A DNA stretch of 30,013 nucleotides from an uncultured Lachnospiraceae bacterium (GTDB taxonomy: Bacteria > Bacillota > Clostridia > Lachnospirales > Lachnospiraceae), in contig CAJUBP010000050.1 of NCBI GenBank assembly GCA_910584585.1, forward strand, positions 1 to 30,013, given 5' to 3'. Positions 7,746 to 13,864 of the stretch are shown here, one piece after another. The notes beneath the pieces are model-generated. The model had not been told where the DNA came from. It made no database searches and saw only the letters and a program-made list of their open reading frames with translations. Position numbers and translations under genes: made by a program. Position 1 is the first letter of the stretch. Every line of letters begins with the position of its first letter.

Positions 7746-7779
7746 GTGTTACTTTTCACGGGGTAGGGAAAAGTAACAC
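7746..7779. repeat. Perfect 12-bp inverted repeat
   Basis: GTGTTACTTTTC (7746-7757) and GAAAAGTAACAC (7768-7779) pair perfectly around a 10-nt loop. No T run follows directly on either strand. It lies ~40 nt upstream of the -35 box of the transglutaminase-like gene and ~38 nt before the antitoxin RNA promoter, so it may be an operator or a transcription barrier. Confidence 0.7.
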
Positions 7780-7816
7780 CAGATAAGGACATTTTTAATA
7801 AATTTTTTAGTGTATA

Positions 7817-7845
7817 TTGAAAATGATTTCTGCATATGCTATAAT
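7817..7845 (+). promoter_or_regulatory. Near-consensus promoter of the antitoxin RNA
   Basis: TTGAAA (7817-7822), exact 17-nt spacer, TATAAT (7840-7845) preceded by TGC (extended -10). There is no open reading frame downstream, only a short segment ending in a terminator hairpin, which marks a small RNA gene starting near 7852. Confidence 0.85.
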
Positions 7846-7851
7846 GCCAAT

Positions 7852-7938
7852 AGGCAAAGAGATATGAGTATTACATGAAATCAAAGAACGAATCCCCTAA
7901 CCGTGGTGCAACACAGTTGGGGGATTCTTCTTTTCTTT
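7852..7938 (+). ncRNA. Type I antitoxin RNA (par RNA II-like)
   Basis: Predicted RNA of about 85 nt. It starts after the promoter ending at 7845, contains a 23-nt segment (7861-7883) nearly identical to the segment overlapping the toxin start codon (8045-8068), and ends in a hairpin: AATCCCCTAAC (7891-7901) pairs with GTTGGGGGATT (7916-7926), followed by CTTCTTTTCTTTT. Because the toxin is read from the other strand, the 7861-7883 segment of this RNA is complementary to the toxin mRNA around its start codon, and the two RNAs also share the terminator hairpin. This is the arrangement known for the par/Fst system of pAD1. The ends are inferred, not mapped. Confidence 0.75.
7891..7938 (+). terminator. 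Shared terminator hairpin of the toxin-antitoxin pair
   Basis: 11-bp stem (7891-7901 with 7916-7926, one G-U pair) and a T-rich tail on the plus strand. On the minus strand the same stem is followed by the T-rich GTTCTTTG, so it can also end the toxin mRNA, as in par loci. Confidence 0.8.
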
Positions 7939-7962
7939 TATACTGGCAAAGAACCCAGTAGG

Positions 7963-8061
7963 TTATTTGTTGCTCTTATCATTACTATCTAACCATTTGA
8001 TGATGTAGTGGCAAGCTACGCCAGCCGCGACAGCAATTAAAAAAGATATGAGTACTGACAT
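7963..8061 (-). CDS. Fst/par-like type I toxin, 32 aa
   Basis: A tiny membrane peptide. It begins MSVLISFLIAVAAGVA, a single transmembrane helix of ~18 residues, continues to IIKWLD, and ends in the polar tail SNDKSNK. Helix followed by a basic/aromatic WLD motif and a charged tail is the layout of the Fst toxin family. The ribosome binding site GGAGGTG sits 6 nt before the ATG (minus-strand GGGAGGAGGTGATTTC). Its own promoter, the antisense RNA, the repeats and the shared terminator are all present, so the module looks intact. Expected action is membrane depolarisation or damage when the antitoxin RNA is lost; this is family knowledge, not shown here. Confidence 0.8.
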   Translation of the reverse strand: MSVLISFLIAVAAGVACHYIIKWLDSNDKSNK

Positions 8062-8106
8062 GAAATCACCTCCTCCCGTTGCCGGGTATCGGTGAGCAAC
8101 ATAAAA

Positions 8107-8135
8107 ATTATAACATATTATCGGATGTGTTTCTA
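8107..8135 (-). promoter_or_regulatory. Toxin promoter
   Basis: Minus strand: TAGAAA (8130-8135), 17-nt spacer, TATAAT (8107-8112) preceded by TGT (extended -10). The start near 8100 gives a ~40-nt leader before the toxin ATG. Confidence 0.75.
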
Positions 8136-8152
8136 TCTTTTTCCCAAAAGAA

Positions 8153-8180
8153 TTGAGTTTAGGATTTAGGATGATATAAT
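8153..8180 (+). promoter_or_regulatory. Promoter of the second toxin-antitoxin cassette
   Basis: TTGAGT (8153-8158), 16-nt spacer, TATAAT (8175-8180) with TG one base before. It reads into 8187 onward. A weak hairpin (ACAC at 8203-8206 with GTGT at 8226-8229) followed by six T (8232-8237) might end many transcripts early, giving a ~50-nt RNA. Confidence 0.6.
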
Positions 8181-8294
8181 CCGATGCTCGTTATCTCTGC
8201 GGACACTGTCACAAGGCAGTTCCTCGTGTAGTTTTTTCCTTAATGCTTTTACATTTCGATAAAGCATATATTTAAATTTTATCCTTATCTGTTT

Positions 8295-8375
8295 TCATAC
8301 TTAATTCAGATTGGAATACTCATTGTCGCCCTTGCGAATTTGATTTATCAGGTTTACAAGGGAAAAAAGAAATAG
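8295..8375 (+). pseudogene. Holin-like type I toxin remnant (5' truncated)
   Basis: The frame ending at the TAG at 8373-8375 reads LIQIGILIVALANLIYQVYK and then GKKK: one hydrophobic helix with a basic tail, the pattern of putative holin-like (TxpA-type) type I toxins. There is no ATG, GTG or TTG with a ribosome binding site; upstream codons run to a stop at 8238 without resembling the family. After the stop come a hairpin and, at ~8435-8467, a stem (AGCC/GGCT, GGG/CCC) with a T5 tail, the likely mRNA terminator. I read it as a decayed toxin gene; use of a non-standard start cannot be ruled out. Confidence 0.6.
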
Positions 8376-8470
8376 CCGCCACTACTGTCAATAGCGACGG
8401 CTTACCTCATAAGAGGTTTTAGCTTAGTTGTTTGAGGGGTAGAGCCGCTTCTATGGCTTTCCCTTTTTCT
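8360..8470 (-). ncRNA. Antisense RNA of the second cassette (RatA-like position)
   Basis: A minus-strand promoter (TTAAAC at 8500-8505, 17-nt spacer, TATATT at 8477-8482 preceded by TGC) would start an RNA near 8470. It would run against the 3' end of the toxin remnant and end at a hairpin pairing AGCCGTC with GGCGGCT (between 8374 and 8400, one G-U pair), followed by the minus-strand tail ATTTCTTTTTT. Convergent overlap at the 3' ends is the txpA/ratA layout. The -35 box is weak and the ends are inferred. Confidence 0.5.
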
Positions 8471-8476
8471 ATGCTT

Positions 8477-8505
8477 AATATAGCACATTTGGCAGCAGGG
8501 TTTAA
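8477..8505 (-). promoter_or_regulatory. Promoter of the second antisense RNA
   Basis: Minus strand TTAAAC (8500-8505), 17-nt spacer, TATATT (8477-8482), extended -10 TGC. Only three of six bases match the -35 consensus. Confidence 0.5.
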
Positions 8506-8554
8506 GAGGCAAACACACGTTTATTGTAATGTGTTTGCAAAAACGTTACGATTC

Positions 8555-9796
8555 TTATGGCGCCGGATGCTCCGCATTCTGTTTTACAGCCGCCGCAATT
8601 GACACATCTACTGGATGATAGGGAATCAGCGCTGCCTGGAGGGCGTGATAGATGTCCGATTTGCCTGGCCATACTGTGCCCATCAGCTGGTTATGTTCAT
8701 CCAACTGATGGAACCAGGAGCCTTTTTCGTGATCCAGGACGGTTTCATCCAGATATTGCAGGAACATTGCGTAGTCATCTGCGTATTCTGACTTTCCGGT
8801 AATTCTGTACAGCACAGCCGAAGTGTTAACAGCCTCTGCCAGCGTCCAGTGCATGCGGTCATGCACCACAGGTTTGCCGTTCCAGTCTGTGGTGTATACG
8901 ATGCCCGGCGCGCCGTCTGCGTTCCATGCGTCCTGGATGGCCCGGAGGTATAGCCTTTCGGCGCTTTCTATATAGTTTCCGGCATGTTCGGCGCCGTGTG
9001 CCGCGCATGCCCACTGGCAGATCAGCCTAGCCCATTCAATGCCGTGTCCCGGGGTTGCGCCGTAAGGTTTGAAGGGATCATCCGGTTTGTCCTGGTTGCA
9101 TTCCAGATCCGCTTCCCAGTTCTTGGTGTAATGTTCCGGAATTCTGTCCTGGTTAGCAGCGGCCCAGCCGATGACATGGTCAATAATCCTGCCGGCCCTT
9201 GCCCGGTATTCCTGATTTCCCGTTGCGTCCGCCACTGCAAGAAACGCCTCTACGGTATGCATATTGGCATTGATGCCCCGGTAATCGTCCAATGCGGTAA
9301 ATTCCGTATTCCAGGTGTCAAAGGTCAGACTGTTTTCGGCGTCCCAAAAATATTGATCAAAAGTTTTAAGAGCCTCATCCAGCAATTCTTTTGCGCCGTC
9401 CCTTCCGGCCAAAAGAGCGGAAGAGGAGGCAAGAATCACAAAGGCATGGGCGTAACATTGTTTCCCAGGCACGATACCGCCGTCAGGAGTGACTCCCGCA
9501 TACCAGCCTCCGTTTTTCTCATCTTTTAATATGCCTTTCAGCCCTTTGAGGGCCGCGTCCGTCAGTTGTTCGCTGCCTTCATGGCCCAACAGCGTTCCGA
9601 TACTGTAGACATGCGCCATCCGGCAGGTAATCCATGTTTCCCGGTTCCGGTCTTTCCAGGGCGTGCCGTCGTCTCCCAGATAGTAAGACGCTCCTTCGGG
9701 AGATGGGAACTGATGCCCGAATTGCAGTAAATTATCCCTGATTTCTTTCATAAATGCTTTGTTCTCTGGTGTGTCAATCTTATATTTTTTTTCCAT
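8555..9796 (-). CDS. AGE-family sugar epimerase/isomerase, probable mannose isomerase
   Basis: A 413-residue cytoplasmic enzyme of the N-acylglucosamine 2-epimerase superfamily, an (alpha/alpha)6 barrel. The ATG at 9796 follows AGGAGG by seven bases. Visible family signatures include ETWITCRMAHVYSIG near the N-terminus, CYAHAFVILASSSAL, GINANMHTVEAFLAVADATG, PGHGIEWARLICQWA and a WTLAEAVNTSAVLY segment, with the conserved histidines of the active site. The length and motifs resemble the YihS/aldose-ketose isomerase branch. Downstream of two alpha-mannosidase genes, the likely reaction is mannose to fructose, the step that would feed released mannose into glycolysis. Epimerisation of another sugar is possible. 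It is separated from the GH38 gene by ~660 bp of repeats and has no clear promoter of its own. Confidence 0.85.
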   Translation of the reverse strand: MEKKYKIDTPENKAFMKEIRDNLLQFGHQFPSPEGASYYLGDDGTPWKDRNRETWITCRMAHVYSIGTLLGHEGSEQLTDAALKGLKGILKDEKNGGWYAGVTPDGGIVPGKQCYAHAFVILASSSALLAGRDGAKELLDEALKTFDQYFWDAENSLTFDTWNTEFTALDDYRGINANMHTVEAFLAVADATGNQEYRARAGRIIDHVIGWAAANQDRIPEHYTKNWEADLECNQDKPDDPFKPYGATPGHGIEWARLICQWACAAHGAEHAGNYIESAERLYLRAIQDAWNADGAPGIVYTTDWNGKPVVHDRMHWTLAEAVNTSAVLYRITGKSEYADDYAMFLQYLDETVLDHEKGSWFHQLDEHNQLMGTVWPGKSDIYHALQAALIPYHPVDVSIAAAVKQNAEHPAP

Positions 9797-9849
9797 TTTT
9801 TATCCTCCTAATTTCTTTAGGTAAAGCTAGCGCTTCATTTGGCTGGTAC

Positions 9850-9959
9850 TCCTATTGGGGTACGGACGGAAAGGCAGAGCTGGCTCGTTTTCCTATTGGG
9901 GTACGGACGGAAAGGCAGAGCTGGCTCGTTTTCCTATTGGGGTACGGACGGAAAGGCAG
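9850..9959. repeat. 41-nt tandem repeat, 2.7 copies
   Basis: Units at 9850-9890 and 9891-9931 are identical; a third (9932-9959) is cut short and passes directly into the palindromic element. Each unit starts TCCTATTGGGGTACGGACGG and includes GGAAAGGCAG, the outer end of that element's left arm. So the array looks like amplification of the end of the element. Confidence 0.9.
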
Positions 9960-10145
9960 GATGCCCCTTTGCCACACAAACTGGGCAACGTTCCGGCGAA
10001 CTAACTGCTAACTATGACTAAGGAAGTCAGGAGAACCTTCCTTCCTAAGTCTCCGTAAGCAGTGGATTTCGCCTGCACTAAGAACGCCCATGAATCGTTT
10101 GTTTAGGCAAAGGGGCATCCTGCCTTTCCTGTGTATCGAAATATG
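9941..10145. repeat. Palindromic intergenic element, copy 1
   Basis: 24-bp perfect terminal inverted repeats: 9950-9973 (starting GGAAAGGCAGGATGCCCC) and 10106-10129. Flank TTCCTGTGTATCG (10126-10138). The interior from CACACAAACTGGGCAACG through CTAACTGCTAACTA and GACTAAGGA matches copy 2 almost perfectly, as does CGCCCATGAATCGTTTG. Copy 1 carries about 55 nt extra between GACTAAGGA and CTAAGAACGCCC. No transposase gene is inside, so it is MITE-like or REP-like. Confidence 0.88.
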
Positions 10146-10289
10146 GATTATCCGCTGATGCGCTGACAGTCGGTGCAACCTGAATTTTGTAAGAACAACA
10201 CGCAAAGCGCACATGTAATTTCTGGCCAGATGGAGTACTAGATGGACACTCTTGAAAAAGCATCCAGCACAATCAATTTAAGTTGTTAT

Positions 10290-10430
10290 ATTTCGATACA
10301 CAGGAACTAGCGGATTGCCCTTTGGCTAAGCAAACGATTCATGGGCGTCCTTAGTCGTAGTTAGCAGTTAGTTCGCCGGAACGTTGCCCAGTTTGTGTGG
10401 CAAAGGGCAATCCGTTAGTTCCGTACGTAC
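10290..10430. repeat. Palindromic intergenic element, copy 2 (inverted relative to copy 1)
   Basis: Arms 10303-10326 and 10399-10422 pair over 24 bp with two mismatches; the outer sequence is GGAACTAACGGATTGCCC, unlike copy 1. The interior matches copy 1 in opposite orientation, and CGATACACAGGAA (10294-10306) matches the copy 1 flank. The 10147-10289 spacer between copies holds no gene I can support. Confidence 0.88.
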
Positions 10431-10453
10431 CCAAAGATAAAATTTAACCTGCT

Positions 10454-13400
10454 TCACTTCAAAACAATCGTCTTAATTTCATAGGGCCTGATCTCCGTGT
10501 ATACCGTATTTCCCTCGGTCTTAAGCTTCACCTCTGTGTTCTCCAAAAGGTCTGTTTCCCATGCCTCTGTAAAGTCTTCCTGCACAGTCAATGCAACTTT
10601 GCCTCTTCGGTTGTGGCACTCGTAAAGCCGGATCACGGTATCTTCGGAACGCTCCGCCTGTTTCACCGTTTCGATGACCGCATTCTGCGCGTCCGCTGTC
10701 ACATAGGAGTAGTTCTGCGGCAGACTGCCTCCGGCGTTCTGTTTCACAACAGCCGTCAGCGGGTTGTTAAACAGATATGCTTTTTCCACTGTGTGCCCTG
10801 CCCTGAAATCATCTTCATGGGGGCAGATGGAATACCAGAATGTGTGATGTTCTTTGTCTGCCTCCGGATTTGGGTATAAAGCGGACTTTAACATGGTCAG
10901 GCCGATGACGCCGTCTTTGACGCTGCAGCCGTATTTGCAGTCATTTAAGATACTGACGCCGTACCCGGTTTCGCTTACATCCAGCCATTTGTGAGAGCAG
11001 ACTTCAAATTTTGCGAAATCCCACATGGTATTGCTGTGTGTGGCGCGTTTTACATTTCCATACTGAATTTCAAAAACAGCTTCCTCTGTGTGGATGTCCA
11101 CCGGGAAATAGTCCCGGACCAGGATCTGCTCTTCTTTCCAGTCGATCTCATTGCGGATGTCAATCCGGTACAGATCTTTGTAAAAATACAAATACTGCGC
11201 AATTTTGGAATCCAGATAGGCCCGTTCGATCCGGATGCATGCCCTTACAGGGCCATCTTCCAGAATTTCGGCCTTGGAAACTTCGTTTACTTCCCAGGAT
11301 TTTTCCGTATAATAATTGTTAATGTCCCAGGCGTCAAAATTGTGGGGCCTGTCTTCATAGGTGACGATCTGGTTTGCAGTCTTTCCTTCCGGTATGATTT
11401 CCCGATCTGCAGCCTTGTCATAAATGCTGGTGAATTGCCCGGCTTCGTTGAGGACGATGTGGAAATAAGGCGTATCCACTTCCTGCAGAGAGCGGATCAT
11501 CCTGTCTTTATTGCTTCCCTCAATTTCCTGAGAACGGGTGTCTGCTTCCTGCAGAGAACGGTTCCTCTCGTCTTGCGGGGCTTCCTTTTTCACGAGCTGA
11601 TAGGTGCCGTATCCTCTGACTGGCATTTCATCCAGAATAGCGAGATATCCTTCCGCTGTCTTTTGAAGAGGATATTCCCTGCGGCCGTCGGATAAGGCGA
11701 AGGTGCCGGAGTCTTTTGCCGCTGCTTTTGGAAGAGAATATTCTCTGCGGCGGTCGGATAAGGCAAGGGAGCCGGAGTCTTTCGCCGCTGCTTTTGGAAG
11801 GGGAGATTCTCCGCAGCCGTCAGACGGGGACAGCGGAGCGGGATCTCCTGCCATGCAGGAATAGGGAATGAGGACCGGCGCCGCTTCCTTTGCGTTGTTG
11901 GGGTTAAAGATCACAATATCATTTTCCCGGGCGTCCACATGCCAAGCTACTGCCTTGAGGATTTCATCTGTCATCTGTCCGGCCAGAGATAATAGATGTT
12001 CATATTCCTTTTTGGAGTCTTCGTAGACTTCCAGAATGGATGAGCCAGGCAGAATGTCATGGAACTGGTTCCGCAGCAGGATTTCCCAGAGTTCGTCCAG
12101 TTCTTTCCGGGGATAGGGGCGTTTCAGCAGTTTCTTTGCCAGCACGCTGTAGAACTCCAGATTTTCACAGGCGAACTCGGATCTGCGGTTGAACTTTTTA
12201 TTCCGGGCCATGGAAGTGTAAGTGCCCCGGTGATATTCCAGATACAGCTCGCCCACCCATTTGGGCAGATAAGGATTGCCCGTTACTGTCTTTTCCAGGT
12301 TCCGGAAAAATTCAAGGGCATGGGACTGTTTTGCCCTGGGGCTTCCCGGAATTCCCTGTTCCAGCCTCCGGCAGTTTTCCAGCATTTCCGCTGTGGGACC
12401 GCCGCCTCCGTCGCCGTATCCATAACTCATCAGCGTATCGGTGTGAAGGTCTTTCTGGCTGTAACGCTGCCGGTTTCCCTTGATCTGGGAAGGATTCAGC
12501 ATGGCGTTGTATGTGGTAAAGTGCTCTGTCTCCGCGCTTCCCTCAATTGCTCCTTTTCCGTAGTCCCGGGAAGGAGAGAAGTGGGTCAGCACTTTTGTGC
12601 CGTCTATGCCCTCCCACAGGAAAGTGTCATAGGGCATTTTGTTAAATTCGTTCCAGCTGATTTTTGTGGTCATAAAGTAATTGATGCCGCATTTTTTCAT
12701 AATCTGGGGCAGTGCCGTGGAATATCCGAATACGTCCGGCAGCCATAGGATCTCATTTTTTGTATGAAATTCTTCTTCAAAGAAACGCAGGCCGTACAGG
12801 AACTGACGGACCAGCGATTCTCCGGAGGCGATATTGCAGTCTGCTTCCACCCACATGCCCCCTTCAGTTTCCCAGCGTCCTTGGGCGACGCGTTCTTTGA
12901 TCTGGGAGTAAATTTCCGGCGCGTTCTTTTTCACATAGTCGTAGAGCTGGGGCTGGCTGGACATGAACTTATATTCCGGATACCGCCTCATAAGCTCCAG
13001 TACGGTAGAAAAGCTTCTTACGGCTTTGTCCTGGGTGGTTTTCAGGGTCCAGAGCCATGCGCAGTCGATGTGGGTGTGGCCGACACAGCAGACAGTCTCC
13101 CTGGAATTCCCGCAGCGTTTTTGGTAGAATTCTTCTGTGATATATTTCTGCGCCCGGGCAAGGCTTTCATAGAATTCCGGGGAATATTTTTTCCTCAGGT
13201 CAAGCAGGTTCAGGGATTCATTGACGCATTGGATAATTTCTATATATTCACCGCTGTCTTTCGGCAGAAGCCTTGCTGTCTCAAAGGGCACGGAAATGTC
13301 GTAGTAATAATGCTCCACTTCCCGTTCCAGAATCTTGTATTCGGAATCCATGAACAGAGAAAAGTTGTGATCTCCTGTATAAGCTGACAGTAAAATCCGG

Positions 13401-13795
13401 TAAGTTTCCCCTGCACGCGCAGATTCTGTTAAAAGAATTTCCCGGTGATTTACATCCAGGCCCTGGACAACGCGCCCGTTCACATATGCCAGAAACTGGG
13501 GATTGAGGGCGTCCCATTCCCCTTCCCGGCCGGTTCTTAACTCGTACACAAGAGGTTTTCCGTCACATTCCATAGGAACGGTAATCACTGTTTCAAAATA
13601 ATATGTTTCGTCATGACCGCCCCATAGCTGCCGGTTTGTCATGATTTCCCAGCTGTCGGCGTCGAGTGATTCAAGGTCTTCCAAAGGCTTTGCTGTTTTT
13701 AACATCCGGTACTGGGTAATTGGATATTTCCTGCTGTAGATTAATTCTTTGAGGTCCTGGATCAATTTTCCTTCTCTCTCTTTTAATAGAACCAT
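10454..13795 (-). CDS. GH38 alpha-mannosidase
   Basis: A 1113-residue cytoplasmic (no signal peptide) zinc-dependent alpha-mannosidase. The ATG at 13795 follows AAGGAGA. An N-terminal beta domain (1-225) precedes the catalytic domain, which opens with GHTHIDCAWLWT (His242 and Asp244 as zinc ligands) and contains WLPDVFGYS, whose Asp354 is the expected nucleophile and zinc ligand. MWVEADCNIASGESLVRQFL and YGDGGGGPT are further family motifs. Beta-sandwich domains follow to the C-terminus. It should cleave alpha-linked mannose from imported N-glycan or mannan fragments, complementing GH125. Odd feature: residues ~656-713 are a 22-residue repeat insert between conserved parts, making the protein longer than many bacterial homologues. 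It lies 65 nt after GH125 and may also have its own promoter. Confidence 0.95.
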   Translation of the reverse strand: MVLLKEREGKLIQDLKELIYSRKYPITQYRMLKTAKPLEDLESLDADSWEIMTNRQLWGGHDETYYFETVITVPMECDGKPLVYELRTGREGEWDALNPQFLAYVNGRVVQGLDVNHREILLTESARAGETYRILLSAYTGDHNFSLFMDSEYKILEREVEHYYYDISVPFETARLLPKDSGEYIEIIQCVNESLNLLDLRKKYSPEFYESLARAQKYITEEFYQKRCGNSRETVCCVGHTHIDCAWLWTLKTTQDKAVRSFSTVLELMRRYPEYKFMSSQPQLYDYVKKNAPEIYSQIKERVAQGRWETEGGMWVEADCNIASGESLVRQFLYGLRFFEEEFHTKNEILWLPDVFGYSTALPQIMKKCGINYFMTTKISWNEFNKMPYDTFLWEGIDGTKVLTHFSPSRDYGKGAIEGSAETEHFTTYNAMLNPSQIKGNRQRYSQKDLHTDTLMSYGYGDGGGGPTAEMLENCRRLEQGIPGSPRAKQSHALEFFRNLEKTVTGNPYLPKWVGELYLEYHRGTYTSMARNKKFNRRSEFACENLEFYSVLAKKLLKRPYPRKELDELWEILLRNQFHDILPGSSILEVYEDSKKEYEHLLSLAGQMTDEILKAVAWHVDARENDIVIFNPNNAKEAAPVLIPYSCMAGDPAPLSPSDGCGESPLPKAAAKDSGSLALSDRRREYSLPKAAAKDSGTFALSDGRREYPLQKTAEGYLAILDEMPVRGYGTYQLVKKEAPQDERNRSLQEADTRSQEIEGSNKDRMIRSLQEVDTPYFHIVLNEAGQFTSIYDKAADREIIPEGKTANQIVTYEDRPHNFDAWDINNYYTEKSWEVNEVSKAEILEDGPVRACIRIERAYLDSKIAQYLYFYKDLYRIDIRNEIDWKEEQILVRDYFPVDIHTEEAVFEIQYGNVKRATHSNTMWDFAKFEVCSHKWLDVSETGYGVSILNDCKYGCSVKDGVIGLTMLKSALYPNPEADKEHHTFWYSICPHEDDFRAGHTVEKAYLFNNPLTAVVKQNAGGSLPQNYSYVTADAQNAVIETVKQAERSEDTVIRLYECHNRRGKVALTVQEDFTEAWETDLLENTEVKLKTEGNTVYTEIRPYEIKTIVLK
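11655..11827. repeat. In-frame 66-nt repeats inside the GH38 gene
   Basis: Full units at 11671-11736 and 11737-11802, with partial units on both sides, encode a 22-residue period seen as LPKAAAKDSG and ALSDGRREY. A further pair at 11472 and 11538, also 66 nt apart, encodes RSLQEVDT and RSLQEADT. All are in frame and look like a low-complexity linker between domains. Confidence 0.85.
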
Positions 13796-13835
13796 TTAAA
13801 ATTCTCCTTAATTTACAATTTCTGCCATACTTGAG

Positions 13836-13864
13836 AGCATAGCCTAAAGTTTATGTTGTGTCAA
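13836..13864 (-). promoter_or_regulatory. Possible internal promoter before GH38, overlapping the GH125 stop
   Basis: Minus strand TTGACA (13859-13864), 17-nt spacer, TATGCT (13836-13841). The -35 box contains the TGA stop of the GH125 gene. Start would be near 13829, ~34 nt before the GH38 ATG. Confidence 0.5.

Larger units (their letters stand above)
7861..8068. repeat. Par-type direct repeat pair linking antitoxin and toxin RNAs
   Basis: Copy 1 (7861-7883) and copy 2 (8045-8068) share GATATGAGTA and ACATGAAATCA with a one-base indel and one substitution in the middle. Copy 2 spans the toxin start codon (ATG at 8061-8059 on the minus strand) and adjoins its ribosome binding site. Since the two RNAs run in opposite directions, these repeats give complementary RNA segments able to block toxin translation. 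Confidence 0.8.

Noticed and set aside
9839..10021. Small open frames across the 41-nt tandem repeat
   Set aside because: The 41-nt unit is not a multiple of three, so each unit is read in another frame; no ribosome binding site or family pattern.
9850..10430. Possible CRISPR array in the repeated region between the isomerase and GH38 genes
   Set aside because: Units are directly adjacent with no spacers, and the rest are inverted palindromic elements; no cas genes are near.
10991..11695. 234-residue plus-strand frame inside the GH38 gene
   Set aside because: Antisense shadow of a strongly conserved enzyme, without a ribosome binding site.
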